A stretch of 64,000 nt of DNA, taken from the NCBI RefSeq assembly GCF_015143595.1, contig NZ_WYEU01000001.1:496001-560000 (forward strand). The letters are read 5' to 3'. The notes under the pieces are model-generated. The model ran no database searches and had not been told where the DNA came from. It saw only the letters and a program-made list of their open reading frames with translations. Numbering within the stretch: position 1 is the stretch's first letter; each line of letters opens with the position of its first letter. Below are positions 1 to 9,999 of the stretch, piece by piece. The position numbers and the translations under genes are program-made. The stretch is from Sneathiella sp. P13V-1 (GTDB lineage Bacteria; Pseudomonadota; Alphaproteobacteria; Sneathiellales; Sneathiellaceae).

Positions 1-1
1 A

Positions 2-466
2 ATCGGATACATGGTTGTCCCGCCCGACCTTGTGGATATGTTCCTGTCTTTAAGGCGGGATATGGATGGGCATTCACCTGCCACAGTGGAACCTGCCCTT
101 GCCGAATTTATTCGTGAAGGGCATCTGTCTAGCCATATTCGCCGGATGCGGTTACTTTATGACGAACGTCAACAATGCCTTTTGAAACTGCTCCAAGATA
201 AATGTGGTGATTTTCTTGATGTGAAACCGCAAGAGTCTGGCATGCATCTGGTCGCTTTTCTAAAGGACAATATCAGAGATTTGGATGTTGAGGCCAAATG
301 CAAGGAAGATGGATTGCTCTTGCGGGCGTTATCCCGGTTTTATCACGGGCCGAAAAGTCGTAACGGTCTGATCATTGGTTTCGCCGGAACCTCCAAAGAG
401 CACATGCCTGCCCATGTGGATAAACTGCAACAGCATTTAGTAACCCTAAATGGTGGGAAAACATGA
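2..466 (+). CDS. MocR/PdxR-type regulator, aminotransferase-like C-terminal part (partial)
   Basis: This is the 3' end of a gene that enters from the left edge; the frame is open from base 2 and reads IGYMVVPPDLVD, typical of the fold-type I aminotransferase domain of MocR-family (GntR-HTH plus PLP-aminotransferase) transcription factors. The C-terminal small domain is visible (SGMHLVAFL, then GLIIGFAG). The N-terminal winged-helix domain and the PLP lysine would lie outside the window. A stand-alone aminotransferase of the same fold is possible, but the short C-terminal domain fits MocR better. The stop overlaps the start of the following solute-binding protein by 4 bp (ATGA), so the two are translationally coupled. 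Confidence 0.7.
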   Translation: MGYMVVPPDLVDMFLSLRRDMDGHSPATVEPALAEFIREGHLSSHIRRMRLLYDERQQCLLKLLQDKCGDFLDVKPQESGMHLVAFLKDNIRDLDVEAKCKEDGLLLRALSRFYHGPKSRNGLIIGFAGTSKEHMPAHVDKLQQHLVTLNGGKT

Positions 467-2223
467 TAAAGCGGGCCATCATCGCATTTGCGCTCACCCT
501 TCTTGTTAGACATGGCACAGCAGCATCTGAAGAGGGAATTGCCATGCATGGAAGTCCGAAGTATCAAGCGGGCTTTTCCCATTTTTCATATGCCGACCCT
601 GCCGCCACTCAAGGGGGACATTTACGCCTTGCGTCAGTTGGAAGTTTCGACAGCTTGAACCCGTTTATTGTGCGGGGGAATCCGGCAAAAGGTTTGGGCC
701 TGATATACCAGTCTCTTCTTAACCGAAGTGCAGATGAACCCTTCAGTTTGTATTCCGGTCTTGCTTCCATTGTTGACATCAGCAGCGACAGGCGGCGACT
801 GCATTTGCGCCTTCATGACAAAGCCCGGTTTTCTGACGGCACCCCTGTCACCGCTACAGATGTAAGGTTCAGTTTCGAAACCTTAAGAGACAAAGGCCGA
901 CCCAATCACAGGCAATATTACCGTGAAGTCTTAACTCTGGAAGCCCCAAACGATAGAGACCTTATCTTTACCTTCCGGGAAGCCAGTGGTCGGGAGTTAC
1001 CCCTTATACTTGGGCTAATGCCCGTGCTATCAGCCAAATTCTATAGCCAGCAACCCTTCGCAGAGACACATCTTTCACACCCGGTTGGCAGCGGTCCCTA
1101 TCGCATAAAAACTGCCGAGGCCGGCAATCAAATAACATATGAACGCATTCGCCCCTTTTGGGGGGATGAGCTGCGCTCCATGAAGGGACGCCACAATTTT
1201 GATCAGGTGACCTACAAGTATTTCCGCGACAAGGAAGTTGCCTTTCAAGCGTTCAAAGCCAATGAAGTGGATCTCTATACAGAAGGTGATCCTGCAAAAT
1301 GGAACGCTCGCAAAAAAGACACCACCTACCGTTCAGTGGCACTATCGAGGCGGCTCCCCCCATATATGGAAGCCCTCGTTTTCAACACACGGCGCGCGCC
1401 TTTTGACGACAAAAATATCCGAAAAGCGCTAGCGAGGTTGTTTGATTTTGAGTGGATTAACAAAAATCTTCTTCACGGTTTATACCAAAGGACCGGCAGC
1501 TTTTTTGAACATACTCCCCTTTCCGCCTTAAACCCTCTGTCTACAACAGAACAAGAGACCTTAAAAATCCTCGGCATAAAATCCGACGATTACGAACTTC
1601 TAGATCAGCAAGCATTTGCAACCAATCTGGACAGACGAAACTCCCTTCGGGCTGCGAAGAAAATCCTTCGTGAAGCGGGTTGGAAAATTGGCCCTGATGG
1701 GATGTTGATAGATCGCAACAAAAAAGCATTTGAATTTGAAATTCTGCTGGTCGATCGTCAATACCAGAAAATACTGGCAGGTTTCATCGATACCCTTCGA
1801 AAAATCGGCATTCAGGCGAAAATCCGAATGATGGATAGTGCTGGATATCAACAGCGCATCAACCAATTTGATTTTGATATGATGATCGCGAGATGGGGCC
1901 AAAGCCTGTCTCCCGGAAACGAACAGGCCTTTTACTGGGGCAGTGCTGCTGCTGATCTTTCAGGAAGCCGTAATTATCCTGGAATCCGATCAGCAGCCGT
2001 TGATGAAATGATCCAGAAGATCAAAGCCTCGATTACGAAAGAGGAGCTACAAACCGCTACCCGTGTACTGGACCGGCTTCTTTTGGCAGGGCATTACGTT
2101 ATCCCGCTTTATCATCGAAATTCGGTCTGGGTGTATCATCACAAACATCTCACATATCCAACAACTCTTCCTGATCGGGGTCTTTCGACCGACCTTTGGT
2201 CCATGCGCCCTATTGACGAATAG
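463..2223 (+). CDS. Periplasmic oligopeptide-binding protein, family 5 (YejA-like)
   Basis: A 586-aa extracellular solute-binding protein of family 5 (SBP_bac_5). An N-terminal signal peptide (MIKRAIIAFALTLL, cleavage near GTAA-SEE) is followed by the motif FSYADPAATQGGHLRLAS and SFDSLNPFI, characteristic of the YejA branch that feeds peptide ABC transporters. The length is normal for the family. No permease or ATPase genes follow, so it either works with a transporter encoded elsewhere or is an orphan. It starts inside the stop of the upstream regulator gene (ATGA overlap), suggesting co-expression. The peptide substrate cannot be read from the sequence. Confidence 0.85.
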   Translation: MIKRAIIAFALTLLVRHGTAASEEGIAMHGSPKYQAGFSHFSYADPAATQGGHLRLASVGSFDSLNPFIVRGNPAKGLGLIYQSLLNRSADEPFSLYSGLASIVDISSDRRRLHLRLHDKARFSDGTPVTATDVRFSFETLRDKGRPNHRQYYREVLTLEAPNDRDLIFTFREASGRELPLILGLMPVLSAKFYSQQPFAETHLSHPVGSGPYRIKTAEAGNQITYERIRPFWGDELRSMKGRHNFDQVTYKYFRDKEVAFQAFKANEVDLYTEGDPAKWNARKKDTTYRSVALSRRLPPYMEALVFNTRRAPFDDKNIRKALARLFDFEWINKNLLHGLYQRTGSFFEHTPLSALNPLSTTEQETLKILGIKSDDYELLDQQAFATNLDRRNSLRAAKKILREAGWKIGPDGMLIDRNKKAFEFEILLVDRQYQKILAGFIDTLRKIGIQAKIRMMDSAGYQQRINQFDFDMMIARWGQSLSPGNEQAFYWGSAAADLSGSRNYPGIRSAAVDEMIQKIKASITKEELQTATRVLDRLLLAGHYVIPLYHRNSVWVYHHKHLTYPTTLPDRGLSTDLWSMRPIDE

Positions 2224-2274
2224 CTGTGAATTGCCACATAACAAAAGCGACTAATTAATAATTGGAATAATTCT

Positions 2275-3048
2275 ATGCTGGTATTGCTTTCTCCTGCAAA
2301 AAAACTCGATTTTGACCGTACCTACGCGCCTGAAACCTATACTGAACTTAAATTTCAGAAAGACACTCAGGAACTGTTGAAAACGGCAAAGAAGCAAAAC
2401 CCGGCGGACCTGAAGCGACTGATGAAGATCAGTGATGACCTCAGTGACTTAAACTATAAACGCTTTCAGGCCATGGAATTTCCGTTTAATCCTGAAAATG
2501 CCAAGCAGGCCGGCTTTGCCTTTGCAGGCGACACCTATACAGGCCTCGACATCACGACATTGTCGGAAGCGGATCTTGCTTTTGCACAGGATCATGTGCG
2601 TATTCTTTCCGGCCTCTATGGCATTGCACGGCCGCTGGACCTGATCCAGCCATACCGTTTGGAAATGGGAACCCGCATGGCCAATACTCGCGGTGAAAAT
2701 CTCTATGACTTCTGGGGGGAGCGGTTGGCCGATGGGCTGAATGATGAACTTTCCTCTCATTCTTCAAAAATGATCATCAACTGTGCCTCAAACGAGTATT
2801 TCAAAGCGGTCAAACCCAAGGCATTAAACTATCCAGTCATCACTCCCGTCTTTAAAGAGGTGAAAAGCGGCGTTGCAAAAGTCATTGGCTTTAGCGCCAA
2901 ACGCGCCCGCGGCATGATGGCCCGTTATATCAGCCAGAACCGCATCGAAAATCCAGAAGACATCAAAGCCTTCGACATGGCTGGATACAGTTTTCAGCCA
3001 GATGCTTCAAACGACAAAGAATTTCATTTCCATCGGGACGTTAGTTAA
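2275..3048 (+). CDS. yaaA: Peroxide stress protein YaaA (DUF328/UPF0246)
   Basis: A 257-aa protein that begins MLVLLSPAKKLDF, the signature start of the YaaA family, and contains LSGLYGIARPLDLIQPYRLEMG and the conserved NCASNEYFKAV segment. In E. coli YaaA lowers intracellular free iron during peroxide stress and binds DNA. Length and motifs are complete. Its last codons overlap the last codons of the convergent YbiB-like gene, and the stop codon lies in the loop of a hairpin at 3035-3056. Confidence 0.93.
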   Translation: MLVLLSPAKKLDFDRTYAPETYTELKFQKDTQELLKTAKKQNPADLKRLMKISDDLSDLNYKRFQAMEFPFNPENAKQAGFAFAGDTYTGLDITTLSEADLAFAQDHVRILSGLYGIARPLDLIQPYRLEMGTRMANTRGENLYDFWGERLADGLNDELSSHSSKMIINCASNEYFKAVKPKALNYPVITPVFKEVKSGVAKVIGFSAKRARGMMARYISQNRIENPEDIKAFDMAGYSFQPDASNDKEFHFHRDVS

Positions 3049-3056
3049 AACGTCCC
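3035..3056. terminator. Shared hairpin at the convergent yaaA / ybiB-like ends
   Basis: A perfect 8-bp inverted repeat (GGGACGTT / AACGTCCC) with a 6-nt loop. It includes the last codons of both convergent genes; the yaaA stop is in the loop and right arm and the opposing stop straddles the left arm and loop. On the plus strand it is followed by TTAT, so it is a plausible but weak bidirectional terminator. Confidence 0.45.
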
Positions 3057-4039
3057 TTATCCCGGGCTTCCCATATCTCCCGGGCGATGTTGTCCAATTC
3101 GTCCGGTGATTTCTCTGGCTGCTTCATTTTAAGCGCCGCCGCCAGTGTTCCGATCACGGCAAGCGTGGGAACCTCAAGCACCAGCTCGCCGCTCCACAAT
3201 CGTCTCAGGTTTTCAGGATCAAGATCCTCTTCCCGCCATTTATAATCGTTGATATCCGTAAGCTTCGGCCAGACGATTTCAGAGACGTCACCCGATAAGA
3301 TCGCATCCATGCGGGATGGCTTCATGGGATTCCGCATGACTTCACCGCCCCCGCCTTTGAAAATCAACGCATTCTCCTGCGACAAATACTCCGCAGCCCC
3401 CAAATGCAACGCTTTATAGGGTGGGTGGAATACCCCCTGCATCTGACAGCGGGCATTTAAAGGGTTAAGATCCCGACCAAATGTATTGACGGCAGTGCGC
3501 ACCCCAAGCAACGGTCTTAAATCAAACAGCTGTTGAAGGGGAGCACAGAAAGTCTCCAGCCCAACATAGGTGAGCGGGTTATCTTGAAGAAGGCTCGTAG
3601 CTTCCTTCAAGGAACTTGCTTGCGGGATACCGAACAGATCAAGCCCGGGTCTCGTGGGCGCAAAACCATCGCTGTACCCTTCGATACCATGCATCAAAAC
3701 GCGATATCCCTGATCTGCCAAAAGGATTGCTGACAGGATAAACCAAGGTTGCTGGCGGTGGCGATCTGCGTATGAAGGCCAATCAAAATCCACATGGGGT
3801 ATTTCTGCTGGCAACTCAAATGTCTCTTTGGCAGCCGCTGCCATGCCTGCAAGTTCCTCGCCTGTCTCTCCTTTTCGGCGAAGAAGCAGAAGAAATGCCC
3901 CTAGCTGCAGCGGTTCAACCTCATCTCGCAGGATCATTCCCATGGCACTTTTAGCTTCGTCAAAAGTGAGGTCACGCCACATATTTGGCCCTTTGCCAAG
4001 AATGCGGACATATTCAGAAAAAGGGTGATCTTGGGTCAT
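3041..4039 (-). CDS. YbiB-like protein of the anthranilate phosphoribosyltransferase fold
   Basis: A 332-aa protein of the glycosyltransferase family 3 / TrpD-like fold. It has the N-terminal helical domain (LTFDEAKSAMGMIL and the QLGAFLLLLRRKGET region) and a central alpha/beta domain. The usual TrpD glycine-rich PRPP motif is replaced (GLETFCAPL / GVRTAVNTFGRDLNP), as in the YbiB group, whose E. coli member binds nucleic acid rather than catalysing tryptophan synthesis. No trp genes are nearby. It is convergent with yaaA and ends within it by 8 bp. Molecular role is uncertain. Confidence 0.75.
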   Translation of the reverse strand: MTQDHPFSEYVRILGKGPNMWRDLTFDEAKSAMGMILRDEVEPLQLGAFLLLLRRKGETGEELAGMAAAAKETFELPAEIPHVDFDWPSYADRHRQQPWFILSAILLADQGYRVLMHGIEGYSDGFAPTRPGLDLFGIPQASSLKEATSLLQDNPLTYVGLETFCAPLQQLFDLRPLLGVRTAVNTFGRDLNPLNARCQMQGVFHPPYKALHLGAAEYLSQENALIFKGGGGEVMRNPMKPSRMDAILSGDVSEIVWPKLTDINDYKWREEDLDPENLRRLWSGELVLEVPTLAVIGTLAAALKMKQPEKSPDELDNIAREIWEARDKGRFN

Positions 4040-4104
4040 TCTTGGTCCTGCTTAAGGCGGTTTCTAACCTTAAACATATGGGAAGGTGAGGCCCGTTGCC
4101 AGTC

Positions 4105-6552
4105 TCAATTGAAACGCTCCAGCAATCGCTTCAAGTAGTCTTTTTCAAGAGGGCTCCGACCGGGTTCGTTAAGTCGCCTTTGTAATTCATTTAAGATGGC
4201 GCGGGCGCGGGAGACACTACTTGCCCCTGGAATTTGGTTCTTGCCTGCGCTGTCTGGCGGGCTACCCATTGGACCATCTGAACGCCCCAGTGGATCCTGA
4301 TTGCCATCTTGACCAAAAGCGCCTCTTAACTTTCCACTTCCTTGTCCCTGCATCATTTGCTGTGCAAGACTGGATGCGCTTTGCTGCAGTTGTTGCAGTG
4401 CATTTTGTTGCCAATCCTGCGCTTCATTCGATTGCTGTCGGGAAAGCGCTTCTAACGCCCGTTTCATGGCACGTTCTGCGCGGCCAAGTGGGGCCGGAAT
4501 AGGTCCGTTAAGGCCAAGGTCTCCCATTAAATCTCCAAGCTGCTGACGCAGCACCTTCTGCTGCTCTTGCAGACCTTTATAATCCCCCGGTCTGGTGGCG
4601 AAGGGCAGGCTGTCAGGATTGCGGGCAGCCTCATCTGCTTTACGCATCTCTTTTTCAGACAGGGAAAAAGTTTGATCCAGAAGCTTCTGCTGCTCTGAGA
4701 CGATATCCCCAAGCTCCTTCAACATTTTTTGGCCTGCCTGCATTTGACCATTTTGCGCAGCCTCTCCTGCGGCCTGAAGGTTTTCAAGGATATTTTGAAG
4801 CTGATTTAGAAGATTACGTGCCTCATCCGTCGCCCCGGTTTTTGCCAGATCATCAACCTGCGACAACATCCTGTTCAAATCATCCTGCGCAAAAGCGTTG
4901 GGGGTGCCAGACATAGGAAGGTTTTGAAAATCTTCCGGGCTCATAGCGCGGGCCGCCATTTCCGCCAGAAAATCATTCATCGCTTCTTTCAATTCCTGAA
5001 CCCGACGGGAGATCTCATCAGCATCTGCGCCATTGTTAAGCGCCTCCATCAAAGCTTTTTCGGCATCTCTCATGCGTTGCTCTGCGATATTCAGATTACC
5101 ATTTTCCAGCTTCAGTGCCGCTTGCCACAGTAATCCGGCCACAGGCTCAATTTTCTCTGACATAAGATCCGTGATTAAAGAGGCGCGGGCCACAGAAATG
5201 GCTAAAACCACCCCCCAATCATTGTCCATTGCCTCTGGCAGCGACGTGATGGCCTCCAATGTGGCGATAACGGGAAGGCGATTATGAATAGGGTCCAGTA
5301 CCAGTTTCTTGCGCTCCCCGACAAGTACGCGGGCAACCGGATGAGAAAACTGGCGTTCAGGCAATATCATTTCAATGGTGCGTGATCTGCCTACTTGGCC
5401 CTGCTCATCCACGGCTTCCAAATGCAGTCGAACGGGTAGGCCTGCCCAGATGTCCGCCGTCAGGTCAATATAGCTCTGGCTCTCGCTTTGCTTTTGCCCC
5501 TCGGGATAAGGCAAATCAATCAGTAACTCTCTTTCGTTTCCGTCACGGTAGAAACGCGCTTTTAACCCGTTTACGCCGTAATCATCTTCCGCCCGACCTA
5601 ATATCTGAAGGGCATTTCTACTGGTAACTAAAGGCGTCGCCAGAAGATTTGCAACCGGTGGCAAATCAGGAATAGGGGTGATGGTAAAATCAGAAATCAC
5701 ATCCCCAGCAACCACCATCTGCCAGCGACCCGCGGGAATATTATCCCAACTGATCTGGTAATTACCCGGGGCAATTTGGGTAAGTTCCTTCTCCGTTTGC
5801 TCCCCTTTTAGCAAAGGCACCTCATCCGCCCCCGACAAACTGGCAACCAAACTGCTTCCTTCAGGAAGTCTAAAATCCGTCACTGGTCCCGCCTCGGTTA
5901 CCTCTCCCTTGAACAGCAATTTGGGCGCTAACGCTGTATATTCAGGTGGGGTGGCCCAGATATCCAGTTGAATGACCTGCTTTTCAAAATGGATCGCGAT
6001 ATCAAAGGAAGAGGCGAGACGGCCTTTATAGTCGCCACTTGCGAAAATAGCCGATGCAACGACAGTAAAGAGAGCCATCGCCCGAAGGGCATGAGGGTCG
6101 CCCTCTGAGAGCCATAAGCGCGGGAGAATATATTTAAGCTGCCTTAGCCGTTTAGCCTGCTGCGCCATATGAAGGCGCCACAAAGAAACGGCCTTGTCGC
6201 TCTCTACAAAAGAAACCGCCGTTGGCTGCTCCAGATCTTTTAAGGGGTTATGCTTGATGTGGCTGCGCCGCTCCAGCGCCTCCAGAACATCATCATGGTG
6301 TGGAAAATGGATATTTCGAACCGCCTTCCAAAGAAGGATGTAGAAAATAATCGCCCCGGCAACAAATAACGAAAAATGCAGTAAATCGGGGATGGCCTGC
6401 CAAAATCCAGTAAAGCTGACGGCAACGTAAAGGCAAATAAAAACAAAAAGATAAGTGCTGGCTTTCCAGATATTTTCGACAAGAAGAACGGCTTGCGCCC
6501 ATTTCAGGCGCAACCCCACTTTCCAGTCTGACATCTGCACTTCGTCGTTCAT
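4105..6552 (-). CDS. DUF4175 / TIGR02302-family membrane protein
   Basis: About 815 aa. The N-terminus has two or three hydrophobic segments (the STYLFVFICLYVAV and LLHFSLFVAGAIIFYILLW regions), followed by a long periplasmic or cytoplasmic part rich in Gln-containing coiled coil near the C-terminus (LQQSASSLAQQMMQGQG). This matches the TIGR02302 family, which in alphaproteobacteria usually sits beside lysA/argH. I chose ATG at 6552 because GGAGGG lies just upstream on the minus strand; an in-frame ATG at 6570 is also possible. It is the last gene of the argH-lptM-lysA group. Function unknown. Confidence 0.8.
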   Translation of the reverse strand: MNDEVQMSDWKVGLRLKWAQAVLLVENIWKASTYLFVFICLYVAVSFTGFWQAIPDLLHFSLFVAGAIIFYILLWKAVRNIHFPHHDDVLEALERRSHIKHNPLKDLEQPTAVSFVESDKAVSLWRLHMAQQAKRLRQLKYILPRLWLSEGDPHALRAMALFTVVASAIFASGDYKGRLASSFDIAIHFEKQVIQLDIWATPPEYTALAPKLLFKGEVTEAGPVTDFRLPEGSSLVASLSGADEVPLLKGEQTEKELTQIAPGNYQISWDNIPAGRWQMVVAGDVISDFTITPIPDLPPVANLLATPLVTSRNALQILGRAEDDYGVNGLKARFYRDGNERELLIDLPYPEGQKQSESQSYIDLTADIWAGLPVRLHLEAVDEQGQVGRSRTIEMILPERQFSHPVARVLVGERKKLVLDPIHNRLPVIATLEAITSLPEAMDNDWGVVLAISVARASLITDLMSEKIEPVAGLLWQAALKLENGNLNIAEQRMRDAEKALMEALNNGADADEISRRVQELKEAMNDFLAEMAARAMSPEDFQNLPMSGTPNAFAQDDLNRMLSQVDDLAKTGATDEARNLLNQLQNILENLQAAGEAAQNGQMQAGQKMLKELGDIVSEQQKLLDQTFSLSEKEMRKADEAARNPDSLPFATRPGDYKGLQEQQKVLRQQLGDLMGDLGLNGPIPAPLGRAERAMKRALEALSRQQSNEAQDWQQNALQQLQQSASSLAQQMMQGQGSGKLRGAFGQDGNQDPLGRSDGPMGSPPDSAGKNQIPGASSVSRARAILNELQRRLNEPGRSPLEKDYLKRLLERFN

Positions 6553-6593
6553 CTGCCCTCCAGCTTCCATAGCTGAAAAGCAGATGCCCTACC

Positions 6594-7853
6594 TTACAGC
6601 CACTCTGGCAGCTTATCCTGTTTTAGCAATTCCTCCAATGCCGGACGTTCACGGATCACGGCAAAGTCATCACCGTTCACCAAAACCTCTGGCACCAGTG
6701 GCCGGGTATTGTATGTCGACGCCATCACGGCCCCATAAGCACCCGCACTTCTAAAGGCAACCAGATCGCCAGCAGACACAGGGGGCAATTCACGCCCTTT
6801 AGCGAAAGTATCACCGGTTTCACAAACAGGCCCAACAACATCCACCATTTCCGTGCCATCCGCCTCATTAGGCTGACGGATTGTGTCGATATGATGGTAG
6901 CCGTCATACATGGCAGGGCGAATAAGGTCATTCATGGCAGCGTCCAGAATGACAAACTTTCGTTCAGCCCCCTGTTTGACGTAAATCACCTCAGATACCA
7001 GAACACCCGCATTACCTACAATTAGGCGACCCGGCTCAAAGATCAACTGTACGCCAAGGTTCCCCATAGCCTGCAAGGCAACCTGACCATAGTTTTCTGG
7101 CGCAGGTGGGATCGTGCCATCATAGGGAATACCAAGACCGCCGCCCAGATCAACTTGCGTAATTTCATGACCTTCTTTGCGTAGTTGGTCCACGAGTTCA
7201 CGGACCCGCATAAAGGCATTATTGAACGGATCCAGATCCGTGAGCTGCGATCCGATATGGACATCAACGCCCTGGATTTTAATGCCAGGCAGCGTTGCTG
7301 CTTCCCCATAAATGCGCGACACATCCTGCCACGGCACACCGAACTTGTTTTCAGCCTTACCGGTTGAGATTTTCGCGTGAGTTTTGGCATCCACGTCCGG
7401 GTTCACCCGAAAGGCAATCGGCGCAACTTTTCCAAGGCGCGTTGCGACTTCGGATAGAACTCTCACTTCTGGTTCGGACTCTACGTTGAACTGCAAAATC
7501 CCTGCGTTCAGTGCCAGTTCCATTTCATGTGGTTTTTTACCAACACCAGAGAACACGATTTTGTTCGCAGGAATACCAGCTTCCAGCGCCCGGCGTAGTT
7601 CCCCTTCAGAAACTACATCTGCGCCCGCACCCAATTTGGCAAGGGTTTTGATAACAGCCAGATTGGAGTTGGCTTTTACCGCATAGCAAACCAGTGCATT
7701 TGCCCCGTCAAACGCCTTTGAAAAGACATTGAAATGACGTTCCAACGTCGCCGTGGAATAACAATAAAAGGGCGTTCCCACCTCTTTCGCAATTTCAGCA
7801 AGAGGAAGATTTTCGGCGTACAGTTCGCCGTTCTGGTAATTAAAATGATCCAT
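6594..7853 (-). CDS. lysA: Diaminopimelate decarboxylase
   Basis: A 419-aa fold-type III PLP enzyme that decarboxylates meso-diaminopimelate to L-lysine, the last step of lysine synthesis. The PLP lysine is in CYAVKANSN, the glycine-rich phosphate-binding motif in DLGGGLGIPY, and the active-site CETGD motif is near the C-terminus, followed by GAYGAVMASTYN. Full length. It lies 12 bp downstream of the small lipoprotein gene and belongs to the argH-lptM-lysA operon. Confidence 0.97.
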   Translation of the reverse strand: MDHFNYQNGELYAENLPLAEIAKEVGTPFYCYSTATLERHFNVFSKAFDGANALVCYAVKANSNLAVIKTLAKLGAGADVVSEGELRRALEAGIPANKIVFSGVGKKPHEMELALNAGILQFNVESEPEVRVLSEVATRLGKVAPIAFRVNPDVDAKTHAKISTGKAENKFGVPWQDVSRIYGEAATLPGIKIQGVDVHIGSQLTDLDPFNNAFMRVRELVDQLRKEGHEITQVDLGGGLGIPYDGTIPPAPENYGQVALQAMGNLGVQLIFEPGRLIVGNAGVLVSEVIYVKQGAERKFVILDAAMNDLIRPAMYDGYHHIDTIRQPNEADGTEMVDVVGPVCETGDTFAKGRELPPVSAGDLVAFRSAGAYGAVMASTYNTRPLVPEVLVNGDDFAVIRERPALEELLKQDKLPEWL

Positions 7854-7865
7854 TATTCAGGTCCG

Positions 7866-8000
7866 TTATTCAGTGACGACAGGGAGGGTGTAACCGCTTG
7901 CTTGCTTCTTATATGTGGGACTGCCCTTCTTGCCGCACGCAGCAAGACCGCCCAACATAAGACCAGAAACAACAAGTAAGGTTACAACTTTCCGCATCAT
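7866..8000 (-). CDS. lptM: Small outer-membrane lipoprotein, LptM (YifL)-like
   Basis: A 44-aa ORF. It encodes a short signal peptide with a lipobox, [19 protein letters not shown] then AACGKKGSP, so Cys would be lipidated. The LAACGxKG motif is that of LptM/YifL, which in E. coli assists maturation of the LPS translocon LptD/E. Position fits too: this gene commonly sits between argH and lysA. Its ATG overlaps the argH stop as ATGA. The later residues are polar and extended. Confidence 0.85.
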   Translation of the reverse strand: MMRKVVTLLVVSGLMLGGLAACGKKGSPTYKKQASGYTLPVVTE

Positions 8001-9388
8001 CCTTCTCCGTCCAGAATTGTCTGCCAACGGGCCACCTGCGCCCGCACTTGACTAGGTGCTGTTCCGCCATAACTTACGCGGCTGGCAACAGAATTATCCA
8101 CACCCAGTACATCAAAAATCTCATCAGTGATTTCAGCTTCAACAGATTGCATCTGTGCAAGCGTCAAATCTTCAAGACCACAGTTATTATCTTCTGCCAT
8201 TTTCACAAGTGTGCCCGTCACATGATGGGCATTACGGAACGGCATGTTCAATTTACGAACCAGCCAGTCCGCAAGATCTGTCGCAGTTGTGAAACCTGCG
8301 CCAGAGGCCGCTTTCATGATCTCACCATTTACTTTGATATCGCGGATCATGCCTGTCATCGCCGCAAGGCAAAGCTGCAGGTTATCGGCGGCATCAAACA
8401 CAGGTTCTTTATCTTCCTGCATGTCCTTGCCATACGTCATCGGCAGCCCCTTCATCATCATGAGCAGGGTCTGGAAAGCACCGGCACTACGGCCCGCTTT
8501 ACCACGGATCAATTCCGCCGCATCCGGGTTTTTCTTCTGCGGCATGATGGAAGATCCGGTTGAGAAACTGTCGGAACATTCCACAAATTTAAACTGCGCA
8601 CTGGACCAAATGACAATTTCTTCTGCTAGACGCGACAGATGCATGGAACAGATTGAGGCAAAACTCAAAAACTCCAACGCAAAATCGCGATCTGCAGTTC
8701 CATCCAATGAGTTTGCAGTTGGACGATCAAACCCCAGCGCCTTTGCTGTCATTTCCCGATCAATTGGGAACGATGTACCGGCAAGGGCCGCTGACCCCAA
8801 TGGACATTCATTCAGACGCGCCCGTGCATCGGCAAGGCGGCTTCGGTCCCGCGCAAACATTTCAAGGTAAGCCAGCATATGGTGACCGAAAGTCACCGGT
8901 TGCGCGGCCTGAAGGTGAGTAAAGCCTGGCATAACTGTGTCGGCTTCAGTGTCCGCCTGAAACAAAAGCGCTTTTTGCAGGTCTTTCAATTCACCATCAA
9001 GATGGTCCATCGTATCCCGCACCCAAAGGCGCATGTCCGTTGCCACTTGGTCGTTACGAGATCGTGCGGTATGCAAACGACCTGCCGGATCGCCGATCAA
9101 TTCACGCAAGCGTGCTTCCACATGCATGTGAATATCTTCAAGGGCCGGATCGGTTTTGAAATTGCCAGCCTCGATCTCACGAAGAATTGTCTGTAATCCT
9201 TCCTGTATTTTCTGGCAATCTTCACTTGAAATGATCCCCTGTTCCCTCAACATAGTTGAATGGGCCATGGATCCGGCGATATCCTGCTTATAGAGCCGTC
9301 GATCGAAATCGATGGAGGCGTTAATACGTTCCATAATTTCGGCGGGGCCTTTGGCAAATCTGCCACCCCAAAGCTCATTTGCGCTCAT
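7997..9388 (-). CDS. argH: Argininosuccinate lyase
   Basis: A 463-aa enzyme that splits argininosuccinate into arginine and fumarate. The family signature [12 protein letters not shown] is present, as are the substrate-binding [10 protein letters not shown] and [12 protein letters not shown] segments. Full length. It is the first gene of the minus-strand group argH-lptM-lysA-DUF4175 and diverges from the thioredoxin-like gene at 9430, with a 41-bp gap that must hold both promoters. Confidence 0.97.
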   Translation of the reverse strand: MSANELWGGRFAKGPAEIMERINASIDFDRRLYKQDIAGSMAHSTMLREQGIISSEDCQKIQEGLQTILREIEAGNFKTDPALEDIHMHVEARLRELIGDPAGRLHTARSRNDQVATDMRLWVRDTMDHLDGELKDLQKALLFQADTEADTVMPGFTHLQAAQPVTFGHHMLAYLEMFARDRSRLADARARLNECPLGSAALAGTSFPIDREMTAKALGFDRPTANSLDGTADRDFALEFLSFASICSMHLSRLAEEIVIWSSAQFKFVECSDSFSTGSSIMPQKKNPDAAELIRGKAGRSAGAFQTLLMMMKGLPMTYGKDMQEDKEPVFDAADNLQLCLAAMTGMIRDIKVNGEIMKAASGAGFTTATDLADWLVRKLNMPFRNAHHVTGTLVKMAEDNNCGLEDLTLAQMQSVEAEITDEIFDVLGVDNSVASRVSYGGTAPSQVRAQVARWQTILDGEG

Positions 9389-9429
9389 GTCTGTGGGCTC
9401 TCTTTAAGTAACTGTTGGACCAAGTCACG

Positions 9430-9999
9430 ATGATGTTTAAAAAATTACCGATCGCAACCCTTCTTGCTGTGCTTACATTTACAGGGCTTGGGCTCTCGAC
9501 TTCAACTGCTTTCTCCCAAAATCTTGACCAATATCTCAACGGTGAGATGAAAAATGTCACCTTGAAGAAAGAACGGGAAGAAATTGCGGACATCAGCTTC
9601 AAAGATGGGGATGGCAACACGCGCCAGATTTCAGAATTTAAAGGCAAAGTGCTCCTGGTCAATTTCTGGGCCACATGGTGCGCCCCCTGCCGCGAAGAAA
9701 TGCCAAGTCTGGATAACTTACAAGCGGAACTAGGATCAGATGACTTTACCGTTCTTGCCGTTGGGCAGGACCTTCAAGGTGTTGAAAAAACAAAAAAATT
9801 CCTGAAAGCACTTAAACTTGAAAACCTGGCTGCTTTCAACGATAAAACCGTTAAATCTGGCCGCAAACTTGGTGTTTTTGGCCTTCCTGCCACATTGATC
9901 ATCGACCGGGAGGGCCGCGAAGTAGGACGGCTTGTGGGTCCTGCAGAGTGGGATTCTGAGGAAGCGATAGAACTTTTGAAAGCCGTGATCGAAGGCTAG
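9430..9999 (+). CDS. tlpA: TlpA-family thiol:disulfide interchange protein
   Basis: About 189 aa: an N-terminal signal/anchor segment (MMFKKLPIATLLAVLTFTG), a short linker, then a thioredoxin fold with the active site WATWCAPCREEMPSL and cis-Pro in FGLPATLIID. TlpA proteins keep periplasmic thiols reduced for cytochrome c / CuA maturation. I prefer ATG 9430 over an upstream in-frame TTG (9415). It is divergent from argH, a very common alphaproteobacterial neighbourhood. Confidence 0.9.
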   Translation: MMFKKLPIATLLAVLTFTGLGLSTSTAFSQNLDQYLNGEMKNVTLKKEREEIADISFKDGDGNTRQISEFKGKVLLVNFWATWCAPCREEMPSLDNLQAELGSDDFTVLAVGQDLQGVEKTKKFLKALKLENLAAFNDKTVKSGRKLGVFGLPATLIIDREGREVGRLVGPAEWDSEEAIELLKAVIEG

